Source: Glaciecola siphonariae (lineage in GTDB: Bacteria > Pseudomonadota > Gammaproteobacteria > Enterobacterales > Alteromonadaceae). From it: DNA of 64,000 nt. The position numbers and the translations under genes are program-made. Each line of letters starts with the position of its first letter. Within the stretch, counting starts at the first letter, position 1. Shown one piece after another: positions 24,701 to 32,852 of the stretch. The notes beneath the pieces are model-generated. The model was not told the origin of the DNA, did not search any database, and saw only the letters and a program-made list of their open reading frames with translations. Location: NCBI RefSeq assembly GCF_042652645.1, contig NZ_JBHSGU010000002.1:1674001-1738000 (forward strand), given 5' to 3'.

Positions 24701-27397
24701 TTATGCGTAAAGTGGGTTAATTTTGCTAGCGTCAATGGCAAGGTCTTTATGTGCAGCCATTAGGTCTTTTTCAGAAAAATCACCTTGTTTGTATAGCTCA
24801 TAAAGTGCAGCGTAAGCCACATGATTTGCATCAACCTCAAAGTGGTGTCGCAAGTTCTCACGGCTATCAGAGCGTCCAAATCCATCAGTACCAAGCACTC
24901 TGTACGCGCCAGGCACAAACGGACGCACCTGCTCTGCATATGCTTTGATGTAGTCGGTAGCGGCGATGGTTGGGCCGTCAAAGCCATCAGACAATACTTG
25001 CGTAATGTAAGGTACTTTGGCTTTTTCTTTCGGATTGCGCATGTTAAAGCGGTCGCAATCAATGCCGTCTCTGCCGAGCTCGTTCATAGAGGTAGCGCTA
25101 TACACCTCACACGCCACACCATAGTTGTCGTGAAGCAGGGTAGCAGCTTTGCGCACTTGCTCTAAAATTGTGCCGCTTCCTAGCAGTTTGACCTGCTTTT
25201 TAGACTTGGCAGTGCCTGCTTTGTCGAGCAAATAAATACCTTTTAAAATACCTTCTTCACAGCCTTTTGGCATTTCAGGCTGAATATAATTTTCATTCAT
25301 CACCGTTAAATAGAAGAACACATTCTCTTGGTCTTCTAACATCCGGCGAATACCGTCTTGCACAATCACCGCTACTTCGTAGCCATAGGTAGGGTCGTAG
25401 CTAACGCAGTTGGGAATTAACCCAGCTTGAATATGACTGTGACCGTCTTGATGCTGTAATCCCTCGCCGTTTAGTGTGGTGCGTCCTGCGGTGCCGCCGA
25501 CTAAAAATCCGCGGCACTGTGAGTCACCGGCGGCCCACGCCATATCGCCCACACGCTGGAAACCAAACATTGAGTAATAAATATACACCGGCAACATAGG
25601 TAAATCGTTCAGTGAATACGAGGTACCCGCGGCCACAAACGACGACATAGCGCCCAGTTCATTAATACCCTCTTGCAATACCTGACCTTTTTTATCTTCA
25701 CGATAATAGGCTACTTGGTCTTTGTCTTGAGGAATATATTTTTGACCGGAGTTTGAATAAATACCCACCTGACGGAATAAGCCTTCCATACCAAAAGTAC
25801 GGGCTTCATCTGGAATAATGGGAACTACGCGGCTGCCCATTTGCTTATCTTTAAGCATCACGGTAAGCACGCGAACAAAGGCCATGGTGGTTGAAATTTC
25901 ACGATCGCCCGAGCCCTTAGTAATCGCTTCAAAGGCTTTTAAAGGTGGAGCGGGTAATTCTTCAGATGACTTAGCGCGTCGTACCGGCATATAACCGTTA
26001 AGCGCTTCGCGCTTTTGACGCAGATACTGCATTTCGGGGCTGTCGTCGGCAAACTTAAAGTAACTTAACTCTTTGCACTCTTCGTCTGACAGCGGAATAT
26101 TAAATCTGTCGCGGTATTGCAAAATCGACTCAGGGTCCATTTTCTTAACGTTGTGCGCAATATTTTTACCTTCACCAGCGTTACCTAAGCCATAACCTTT
26201 AACGGTTTTTGCCAGAATAACCTGTGGACGGCCTTTCGTTTCTGTGGCTTTTTTGTATGCCGCGTATACTTTAACCGGATCGTGTCCGCCTCTATTAAGG
26301 CGCCAGATATCCTCGTCAGACATATTCGCTACCATGTCTTTGAGTTCTGGATACTTACCAAAGAAATTTTCGCGGGTATAATTTCCGCCCTTCGACTTAT
26401 AGTTTTGGTATTCGCCGTCTACCGTTTCGTTCATCACGTCGAGCAATTTGCCTGAAGTATCACGAGCAAGCAGAGGGTCCCAATAACGACCCCAAATCAC
26501 TTTAAATACTTCCCAGCCTGCGCCGCGGAAAGCGCCTTCTAACTCTTGAATAATTTTACCGTTTCCGCGCACAGGGCCGTCAAGACGCTGCAGGTTGCAG
26601 TTAATAACAAAGGTCAGGTTGTCGAGGTTCTCACGTGAGGCTAAACCAATTGCGCCCAAGCTTTCTGGCTCATCTACCTCACCATCACCCATAAAGCACC
26701 AAACACGCTGGTTTGAGCAGTCTTTAAGGCCGCGGTTGGTTAAATATTTTAAAAAGCGAGCAAGATAAATCGCCTGCATTGGTCCTAAGCCCATCGACAC
26801 CGTTGGGAACTGCCAGTAGTCAGGCATCAGTTTGGGATGCGGATAAGAAGATAGCCCCTGCCCACCTACTTCTTGGCGGAACATATCTAGCTGACCTTCA
26901 CTTAAACGTCCTTCAATAAACGAACGAGCATAGATACCGGGAGAGGCGTGTCCTTGAACAAAGAGATAGTCGCCACCATCGCTTTCGCTCGGTGCGCGGA
27001 AAAAGTGGTTGAAGCCCACATCGTAAAGCATCGCAGAAGAAGCAAAGCTCGATATATGACCACCAAGTTCTAGGTCTTTTTTCGAGCCACGCAATACCAT
27101 CATTATCGCATTCCAGCGAATCGCATTACGAATTTTGGTTTCAATGGTTTGGTCACCAGGCATGGTAGGCTCTTGACCAGCAGGTATGGTGTTAATGTAG
27201 GCAGTGGTCGCATCGTAGGGCAAGTGGGCACCGTTGCGTCGGGCCTTTTCAATCAACGACTCTAATAGATAGTGAGCGCGGTCTACACCCTCTTCTTCTA
27301 ATACTGCTTCTAGTGCGTCTAACCACTCTTGTGTTTCTTGCGGATCCACGTCAGATGCTTTATTTGCAACGTCAGTCGCAGCCATATTATCAGCCAT
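24701..27397 (-). CDS. aceE: Pyruvate dehydrogenase E1 component
   Basis: Homodimeric thiamine-diphosphate E1 that decarboxylates pyruvate and acetylates the E2 lipoyl groups. It has 898 residues from the ATG at 27397, which has AGGA nine bases upstream; an upstream ATG at 27481 would add an unsupported 28-residue extension. The TPP motif GDGEVDEPE…NCNLQ is present, as are HISS-equivalent FNHFFR and TDGFGRSDSRENLRHHFEVD near the C-terminus. It is the first structural gene of the operon, 154 bases after pdhR. Confidence 0.97.
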   Translation of the reverse strand: MADNMAATDVANKASDVDPQETQEWLDALEAVLEEEGVDRAHYLLESLIEKARRNGAHLPYDATTAYINTIPAGQEPTMPGDQTIETKIRNAIRWNAIMMVLRGSKKDLELGGHISSFASSAMLYDVGFNHFFRAPSESDGGDYLFVQGHASPGIYARSFIEGRLSEGQLDMFRQEVGGQGLSSYPHPKLMPDYWQFPTVSMGLGPMQAIYLARFLKYLTNRGLKDCSNQRVWCFMGDGEVDEPESLGAIGLASRENLDNLTFVINCNLQRLDGPVRGNGKIIQELEGAFRGAGWEVFKVIWGRYWDPLLARDTSGKLLDVMNETVDGEYQNYKSKGGNYTRENFFGKYPELKDMVANMSDEDIWRLNRGGHDPVKVYAAYKKATETKGRPQVILAKTVKGYGLGNAGEGKNIAHNVKKMDPESILQYRDRFNIPLSDEECKELSYFKFADDSPEMQYLRQKREALNGYMPVRRAKSSEELPAPPLKAFEAITKGSGDREISTTMAFVRVLTVMLKDKQMGSRVVPIIPDEARTFGMEGLFRQVGIYSNSGQKYIPQDKDQVAYYREDKKGQVLQEGINELGAMSSFVAAGTSYSLNDLPMLPVYIYYSMFGFQRVGDMAWAAGDSQCRGFLVGGTAGRTTLNGEGLQHQDGHSHIQAGLIPNCVSYDPTYGYEVAVIVQDGIRRMLEDQENVFFYLTVMNENYIQPEMPKGCEEGILKGIYLLDKAGTAKSKKQVKLLGSGTILEQVRKAATLLHDNYGVACEVYSATSMNELGRDGIDCDRFNMRNPKEKAKVPYITQVLSDGFDGPTIAATDYIKAYAEQVRPFVPGAYRVLGTDGFGRSDSRENLRHHFEVDANHVAYAALYELYKQGDFSEKDLMAAHKDLAIDASKINPLYA

Positions 27398-27495
27398 AAC
27401 ATTTCCTATTCTCTTGTTCAAAAAAGCAAGATAAGAAACCTCATCTTGCTCGTATGTATTTTTCATAGCGAGCGTTAACAATACCGCGCTATGCT

Positions 27496-27531
27496 AAAAG
27501 CCTTACCTGCTGGTAAAAAATGCAGGCTTTT
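27496..27531 (-). terminator. Hairpin between pdhR and aceE
   Basis: AAAAGCC and GGCTTTT close a 36-base imperfect stem-loop in the gap between pdhR and aceE. On the minus strand a further CTGC/GCAG pair can form inside. There is only a short T-run, so it may be an attenuator or partial terminator rather than a full stop. Confidence 0.45.
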
Positions 27532-27551
27532 GTGATGTCGTAACTATCTTT

Positions 27552-28307
27552 TTACTCATCACTTATTATTCTTCTTAAACTTCTTTGTACCTGTGTATCT
27601 CGTTGGTTGATATCGAGCAAAGTTTGCTCAATAAAGCCTAGATGTTTGTGACTTGCAGAGCGTGCCATTACAGGGTCGCCTTTTACAATGGCATCTACAA
27701 TATCTCTGCGCTGTTGCTGTATGTTCTGCTCCACATCAGCGCCGCTTCGGAGCATGGCAAAATTGCGTTGAATATTGTCTATCAACATTGGCTGCATTGA
27801 GCGCATAACATGCAATAGCACCATGTTGTGTGAGGCTTTTGCCATGGTCAAATAAAAGTTAGATAAGGCAGTGGCCTCTTCAACCGCACTCGCATTTTTA
27901 CTCAGTGCTTGTAAGGCCATTAGCGAATCGCTTAAGGCCTCATAATCGCTCGCTTGCCCACGAAGCGCCGCGTAATAAGCCGCCATGCCTTCTAATGCAT
28001 GTCTGAACTCAAGCAGGTCAAATTGGGTTTCTGGTCGTGTGGCAACCAAATCCATGAGCGGATCGGTCATCGCCTTGTTCAGGCTTTTTGTAACAAATGT
28101 ACCACCGCCTTGCTTACGTTCAATGAGGCCTTTGGCACTTAAATTTTGAATGGCTTCTCGTAAAGAGGGGCGTGACACTTGAAATTTTTCTGCGAGCAAA
28201 CGTTCAGGCAATAGTTTTTCACCCGCGGTTAAAGTGCCATCAATGATCATGGACTCTAAACGCTCGGTTATCACATCAGAAATTTTTGCCTGTCTTATCA
28301 TTCGCAT
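27552..28307 (-). CDS. pdhR: Pyruvate dehydrogenase repressor PdhR
   Basis: GntR/FadR-family regulator that senses pyruvate and represses pdhR-aceEF-lpd. It has 251 residues. The winged helix is LLAEKFQVSRPSLREAIQNL, followed by KQGGGTFV. The C-terminal FCD domain starts near RHALEGMAAYYAALRG and keeps the family histidines in ASHNMVLLH and ASHKHLGF. It is transcribed just ahead of aceE. A PdhR-type palindrome lies 130 bases upstream of its start, pointing to autoregulation. Confidence 0.96.
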   Translation of the reverse strand: MRMIRQAKISDVITERLESMIIDGTLTAGEKLLPERLLAEKFQVSRPSLREAIQNLSAKGLIERKQGGGTFVTKSLNKAMTDPLMDLVATRPETQFDLLEFRHALEGMAAYYAALRGQASDYEALSDSLMALQALSKNASAVEEATALSNFYLTMAKASHNMVLLHVMRSMQPMLIDNIQRNFAMLRSGADVEQNIQQQRRDIVDAIVKGDPVMARSASHKHLGFIEQTLLDINQRDTQVQRSLRRIISDE

Positions 28308-28436
28308 CCTAAAAGATTGCTGGTAAGTGTTTTATTGGGAATACACCATGCAAACAGCATTGTCTGGGCTTGTTTGCATCAAAGCGTAAGCGGCGTCGTG
28401 TCAGTTTATTTACCTGATTTCAACGCCTCAACACTC

Positions 28437-28452
28437 AATGGTCATACCAATT
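28437..28452. promoter_or_regulatory. PdhR-type operator upstream of pdhR
   Basis: AATGGTCATACCAATT matches the E. coli PdhR pattern ATTGGTNNNACCAAT with one mismatch in the left arm. It lies in the 186-base gap between the ampE stop and the pdhR start, where a pdhR promoter is expected. Confidence 0.65.
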
Positions 28453-28493
28453 AACCAAAGTATTGTAAGCAAGAAACTTGCGAAGGTAAAGCC

Positions 28494-29555
28494 CTAGGCA
28501 ACTACTCCGACCATTGTTGCTAAAGACAGCAACATCAAGATGAATACAATATTGCGTTTTACCAACTTAACTAACTGCAGAGGCTCATTTAAATGAGAGT
28601 CACGATCCCCAACATCTTCTGCCGCCTTTGATACGCTAGCCAAGGCATCGTAGGTGGAGGTTTGCGGATTGACGATAATATCGAACCATGCCGACAGTGC
28701 ATTTGAAAAATGGCCGACGATTAAAAATCCAAACGTGGTTATTCGCACAGGTAACCAGTCGAGTACAAACAATAAACTCTCGCCCTTGCCCGAAGTATTT
28801 TCAGTGGGCAATACCTCAGGGGATACTTCAGGAGATACCTCCGAGAATACCTCGGGGCTTTGTTCGTTTATAATAGCGTTTTGGTCAATATCACCTTGCT
28901 CAGTGTTTAACCGGCTATTTACCGTGCTATTTATACTGCTGTTTGTTGATGTAGCTTGCTCTTTTAATGCAGCTTGCTGGCGCTTTTGATGCAGCACCCA
29001 TTCTTTTATTAAGCTATAAAAAATGACGCCAGGAGCACCTAGCACGATAAAAAAGATAATCACCGAGGCATATTGTCGATAGTTGACTAACACTAATTGC
29101 TTACCAACATTGCTAAGCGCACCACCTTCATTGCCAAAAGACATGCTGTGTAGCGCACACGCTTGAAAATCTTCCCGATGTGCCGCCTGCAAATATCGCT
29201 TGTAGGTGCTCCGGGTCACAGGGCAACCCAAACACACCCAAAGTACGAGTAAGTTAATCATAAACACAAACAAAGACGGCAACGCGTTAAGCAATAAAAA
29301 TGCTATGAGGGTTGGAACTAATGCCATAACAAGGATGGAAACCAAACCTAAGCTCGACGAATCGTCAGCGTTGTAATAATGATTAGCAGCCTGCTCCTTT
29401 TTTGAGTGTGTATCAGACGAATGCCCACCAAGCAACCAGCCTTTGCGACTCAAAAACCCAAAGTAAGCCTCTGCTAAGGTAGCAATATGGAATTGTTTTG
29501 ATTTAGTGGTAACTCGCTCTAGGGCCATTACCAACAGTAGTGAGAAAAGGGTCAA
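28494..29555 (-). CDS. ampE: AmpE-like inner-membrane protein
   Basis: Polytopic membrane protein of the AmpE family, next to pdhR as in E. coli. Four or more hydrophobic segments are visible (about residues 70–110, 160–185, 260–285, 335–353). It has 353 residues against about 284 in E. coli. The excess is a hydrophilic Ser/Asn/Glu/Pro-rich segment at about 190–260 ending in repeated SPEV units. AmpE is linked to AmpD in beta-lactamase regulation elsewhere, but ampD is not adjacent here. The gene is divergent from nadC. Confidence 0.85.
   Translation of the reverse strand: MTLFSLLLVMALERVTTKSKQFHIATLAEAYFGFLSRKGWLLGGHSSDTHSKKEQAANHYYNADDSSSLGLVSILVMALVPTLIAFLLLNALPSLFVFMINLLVLWVCLGCPVTRSTYKRYLQAAHREDFQACALHSMSFGNEGGALSNVGKQLVLVNYRQYASVIIFFIVLGAPGVIFYSLIKEWVLHQKRQQAALKEQATSTNSSINSTVNSRLNTEQGDIDQNAIINEQSPEVFSEVSPEVSPEVLPTENTSGKGESLLFVLDWLPVRITTFGFLIVGHFSNALSAWFDIIVNPQTSTYDALASVSKAAEDVGDRDSHLNEPLQLVKLVKRNIVFILMLLSLATMVGVVA
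28811..28858. repeat. Four in-frame 12-bp tandem repeats inside ampE
   Basis: Units ATACCTCAGGGG, ATACTTCAGGAG, ATACCTCCGAGA and ATACCTCGGGGC follow head to tail. On the coding strand they encode the Ser/Glu/Val/Pro repeat in the cytoplasmic-type insertion. Twelve-base units keep the frame. Confidence 0.8.
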
Positions 29556-29594
29556 TGAAGCCTCTCATGCAAAAACGCTGTGTACGTTCAGTAT

Positions 29595-29726
29595 ATGTGC
29601 TTGCGCGCTAGGTTCAATGCTTATTTAGTGGCAATACAGTATAAGCAAGCGCTAGAGCAGGCGTTAAGTGAGCGCTTGGAATCTGTGCTTTTAAGCAAAT
29701 TAGCTAGCAACAAGCGAGGCGACTGA
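29595..29726 (+). CDS. Possible small ORF upstream of nadC
   Basis: A 43-codon frame starts MCLRARFNAYLVAIQYKQAL and ends ASNKRGD with a regular, helix-compatible composition. It lies in the 227-base gap between divergent ampE and nadC, where ampD would sit in E. coli. There is no convincing ribosome site and the frame could extend upstream to a GTG. I do not recognise it; it may be non-coding. Confidence 0.22.
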   Translation: MCLRARFNAYLVAIQYKQALEQALSERLESVLLSKLASNKRGD

Positions 29727-29782
29727 TTAGAATACGCGCAGCCTTTAATAACAGTCATCAACAGCGGTTAATCATACAAATT

Positions 29783-30655
29783 ATGCAAACTGTGCAAAAA
29801 AGCCATTCCCACACTATATCAAACGATGCCATTCAAGCAGATGCGCACGCCGCTCTTTGCGAAGACTTAGGCGGGACGATGGACCCAAGCAAAGACATCA
29901 CTGCCAATCTCATTGATGAAAATACGCACGTGAATGCAAAAATTATCACCAGAGAAGCCGGTGTACTATGCGGCCAAGAGTGGGCAACGCAAGCCTTCAT
30001 GTTAGTTGATAAACATCTACAGCTTAAATGGCACAAACATGATGCTGAGCACATTGCCCCGAACGATGTTTTGCTTGAGATATCGGGTAATGCGCGAGCA
30101 ATATTAACCGCTGAACGAACCGCGCTTAATTTTTTGCAATTTTTAAGTGCAACCGCAACAGTAAGCTATTGTTATGCAAAGCTATTAAACAAAAGTACTA
30201 CAAAGCTATTAGATACGAGAAAAACCATACCAAGATATAGACAAGCTCAAAAATATGCTGTAGTTTGCGGTTGCGGATTAAATCACCGCATAGGGCTTTA
30301 TGATGCGTTCCTGATAAAAGAGAACCACATAAAGGCCTGTGGCTCAATAAAAAAGGCCGTTGTAAAAGCACGTAGGATGGAACCGGGCAAAACTATAGAG
30401 CTAGAAGTAGAAAACCTCGACGAACTCCATCAAGCTATTGAAGCAGGCGCCGATATAGTAATGCTAGATAACTTCACCAACGAACAAGTCCAAGAGGCAG
30501 TTTATATTGCCGCTGGTCGTTGTAAACTTGAAGTATCAGGCAATATTACTGACGAAAGGCTGCTTGAATTAGCAAAAACCGGTGTAGATTATGTATCATC
30601 TGGTGCCCTAACAAAACATGTAAAGGCACTGGATTTATCCTTGTTAATTGATTAA
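29783..30655 (+). CDS. nadC: Nicotinate-nucleotide pyrophosphorylase (carboxylating)
   Basis: Quinolinate phosphoribosyltransferase of NAD synthesis. It has 290 residues. Typical blocks are ITREAGVLCGQ, ERTALNFLQFLSATAT, LDTRKTIPRYRQAQKYAVVCGG-like (here VVCGCGLNHR) and KENHIKACGSI, with VMLDNFT near the C-terminus. Its position beside the pilin genes matches the E. coli nadC–ppdD order. It precedes pilA by 228 bases. Confidence 0.97.
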   Translation: MQTVQKSHSHTISNDAIQADAHAALCEDLGGTMDPSKDITANLIDENTHVNAKIITREAGVLCGQEWATQAFMLVDKHLQLKWHKHDAEHIAPNDVLLEISGNARAILTAERTALNFLQFLSATATVSYCYAKLLNKSTTKLLDTRKTIPRYRQAQKYAVVCGCGLNHRIGLYDAFLIKENHIKACGSIKKAVVKARRMEPGKTIELEVENLDELHQAIEAGADIVMLDNFTNEQVQEAVYIAAGRCKLEVSGNITDERLLELAKTGVDYVSSGALTKHVKALDLSLLID

Positions 30656-30722
30656 ATTCATAGGTTTACGTCAATTGGCAAAGAACCACACATAACCATG
30701 CTGTGTGCAAACTAACACTTAG

Positions 30723-30738
30723 GTATGCTACTGCATAC
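30723..30738. promoter_or_regulatory. Inverted repeat in nadC–pilA gap
   Basis: GTATGC–TACT–GCATAC is a perfect palindrome, flanked by TTAGG and CCTAA that extend the symmetry with a small bulge. A TATAAT hexamer lies just downstream at 30761–30766. It could be an operator for pilA or the end of nadC transcription. No -24/-12 sigma-54 signature was found. Confidence 0.4.
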
Positions 30739-30883
30739 TTCCTAATCTCGATGATGGTTTTATAATCAGTCTCGAGGTTGAGAGACAGTGTTAATTACAT
30801 CGAGTCTTTTGCAGCCAATATTACTTGTTTAATTTGTTTTACTTTTACTGAACGCGTTATTGCGCACTAGAGGACTTAACACC

Positions 30884-31348
30884 ATGTCAAACTTTACTAA
30901 ATCTGCTCAAAAGGGTTTTACCTTAATCGAACTTATGATTGTTGTTGCAATCATCGGTATTCTTGCCGCAATTGCATTGCCTGCGTATCAGTCATATACA
31001 GACCGTGCTAAGTTCTCAGAGTTAATCAACGGCGCGTCTGGCGCACAATCGGCCATCGAAGTTTGTGCACAAATTAATGGCGGCTTAGTAGGTTGTAATC
31101 AGGGAACTAACGGTATTCCAGCCAATACTACTGCAAATGCAGACCGTCCAGGCGTTGCTGTAACAAATGACACCGGCGTGATTACAGTATCTGGCCGTAC
31201 GGGTCAAAACATCGGCACAGCACTAAATGGCGCGTCACGTTACGTGGTTACTCCAGCCTTCGATACCGCAACTGGTGTATCTTGGTCTGTAACTAGCTGT
31301 GTTCCAGCAGACGTATGTGACAACGTAGCACCAACTACTACGCCTTAA
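30884..31348 (+). CDS. pilA: Type IV major pilin
   Basis: Type IVa prepilin with an 11-residue leader MSNFTKSAQKG, cleavage before phenylalanine, and the classic helix FTLIELMIVVAIIGILAA with the glutamate at position +5. About 154 residues. Four cysteines are visible, two near the middle (VCAQINGGLVGC) and two near the end (SCVPADVC) forming the C-terminal loop. A Thr/Pro tail APTTTP follows the last cysteine. I chose the ATG at 30884, which has AGAGGA upstream; an ATG-like start at 30860 would lengthen the leader. A terminator follows directly. Confidence 0.94.
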   Translation: MSNFTKSAQKGFTLIELMIVVAIIGILAAIALPAYQSYTDRAKFSELINGASGAQSAIEVCAQINGGLVGCNQGTNGIPANTTANADRPGVAVTNDTGVITVSGRTGQNIGTALNGASRYVVTPAFDTATGVSWSVTSCVPADVCDNVAPTTTP

Positions 31349-31378
31349 TCTAGCAGAAACTTACCTGCAAAACCTTTT

Positions 31379-31405
31379 AAAAAGCCCGGATACTCGGGCT
31401 TTTTG
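31379..31405 (+). terminator. Rho-independent terminator after pilA
   Basis: AAAGCCCG–GATACT–CGGGCTTT with a T-run (TTTTTG). It lies 30 bases after the pilA stop and 30 before pilC, so pilA is expected to be made in large excess over pilC. Confidence 0.9.
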
Positions 31406-31433
31406 TATACATCCACGTTGAAGAGGTCAGATT

Positions 31434-32645
31434 ATGGCGAAGGTAGCAGAAACGTTCGTTTGGCAAGGCGCTGATCGTAACGGAAAAAAGACCAAAGGTG
31501 AGATTAATGCCACCTCGGTTGTCGAAGCAAAGAACATGCTGCGCAGGCAAGGCGTGTCGGCAAAATCTGTTAAAAAACAGCCAAAACCTCTGTTCTCGTT
31601 TGGTGAAAAAAAGGTCACCGCACAGGATGTATCTTTATTGTCTCGCCAAATCGCAACCATGTTAAACGCCGGTGTAACGCTCATACAGTCACTTGAAATG
31701 ATTGGCCAAGGTAGCGGCAGTCCTGCCGTACGCAAGATGATGGCAGAGATCACAAACGAAGTACGATCAGGGAATACCTTCAATTCAGCATTAAGAAAAT
31801 ACCCCAGACAATTTGATGAGCTTTATTGCGACCTCGTTGAAACGGGCGAGCAATCTGGTTCTTTAGAGGGGATTTTTGACCGAATCGCTCTGTACAAAGA
31901 AAAAGCCGAAGCGCTCAAATCAAAGATAAAGAAGGCGATGTTTTACCCTATTGCCGTTTTAGTGGTTGCATTCGTTGTAACCGTTATTCTATTAGTTTAC
32001 GTAGTGCCGCAGTTTGAAGAAATTTTTTCAAGTTTTGGGGCTGAATTACCTGCATTCACGCAGTTCGTGCTGGGTATTTCTAATTTTGTGCAAGACTATG
32101 GCCCATACATCGCGCTTGGTATGATTGGCGCAGCAGTACTCTTTGTGCGGGCTCATCGCGCGTCTCCAAAATTGCGTGATTCAATAGACGCTAAAGTGCT
32201 CAAAATTCCCGTTATTGGTGAAATTCTCAAAAAAGCCTCAATCGCGCGGTTTAGCCGAACGCTATCCACCACCTTTGCCGCCGGTGTGCCGCTAATAGGT
32301 GCCTTAGATTCAGCGTCTGGAGCCGCTGGCAACGCAATTTATCGAGATGCTATTTTGTACATGCGCAAAGAAGTCTCTGGCGGTATTCCGATGAACTCGG
32401 CAATGCGATCAACCAACGTTTTTCCTTCAATGGTTGTGCAAATGGTTGCCATTGGGGAGGAGTCGGGCTCTGTTGACGAGATGCTTGGTAAAATAGCTAC
32501 CATTTATGAAGCCGAAGTAGACGACATGGTAGACGGCTTAACCAGCTTGCTCGAGCCTATGATCATGGCTGTGCTCGGTGTCGTCATTGGCGGTTTGATT
32601 ATCGCGATGTATCTACCTATATTCGAAATGGGCTCGGTAGTATAA
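31434..32645 (+). CDS. pilC: Type IV pilus inner-membrane platform protein PilC
   Basis: Polytopic platform protein of the pilus machine. It has 403 residues with two T2SF (GspF-like) domains: the first around LLSRQIATMLNAGVTLIQSL and the second around IARFSRTLSTTFAAGVPLIG. Membrane helices are near 170–195, 220–240 and 375–400. The C-terminal LEPMIMAVLGVVIGGLIIAM is typical. It directly follows pilA; the ATPase gene pilB, which usually lies between them, is missing. Confidence 0.96.
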   Translation: MAKVAETFVWQGADRNGKKTKGEINATSVVEAKNMLRRQGVSAKSVKKQPKPLFSFGEKKVTAQDVSLLSRQIATMLNAGVTLIQSLEMIGQGSGSPAVRKMMAEITNEVRSGNTFNSALRKYPRQFDELYCDLVETGEQSGSLEGIFDRIALYKEKAEALKSKIKKAMFYPIAVLVVAFVVTVILLVYVVPQFEEIFSSFGAELPAFTQFVLGISNFVQDYGPYIALGMIGAAVLFVRAHRASPKLRDSIDAKVLKIPVIGEILKKASIARFSRTLSTTFAAGVPLIGALDSASGAAGNAIYRDAILYMRKEVSGGIPMNSAMRSTNVFPSMVVQMVAIGEESGSVDEMLGKIATIYEAEVDDMVDGLTSLLEPMIMAVLGVVIGGLIIAMYLPIFEMGSVV

Positions 32646-32738
32646 ACATCTTCCGAGTGAATGATGCCAACATTTATAGTCTTCAAAAACAACTGGACTT
32701 TTTATGGAAAAATTTTGGTTGAACAAAATGATCCCGTT

Positions 32739-32852
32739 TCAAAATCCTAAATAAGGTGCATTTAACGTTTCAAATGGGCCGAACATAAGCCAAAAGATAA
32801 TTATAAAAATATAGACCAGCGTTTTTATCAGCTTTCGCAATGAGCTGCTCAT
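32739..32852 (-). CDS. DltX-like membrane microprotein
   Basis: Thirty-seven residues. A short basic N-terminus (SSSLRKLIK) is followed by one membrane helix (TLVYIFIIIFWLMF) and the tail GPFETLNAPYLGF. The C-terminal APYLGF fits the Y-x-x-F ending of DltX, whose tyrosine carries the D-alanyl group between DltB and DltD in Gram-positive bacteria. Its ATG overlaps the MBOAT stop as ATGA, a strong sign of translation coupling. It is the last gene of the cassette. Composition and topology fit the family; activity is inferred. Confidence 0.75.
   Translation of the reverse strand: MSSSLRKLIKTLVYIFIIIFWLMFGPFETLNAPYLGF

Noticed and set aside
30656..30883. Sigma-54 promoter for pilA
   Set aside because: No GG–N10–GC element with proper flanks was found; only a sigma-70-like TATAAT without a good -35 is visible.
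32704..32754. Short plus-strand frame beginning MEKFWLNK after pilC
   Set aside because: Only 16 codons, antisense to the end of the microprotein gene, with no supporting signal.
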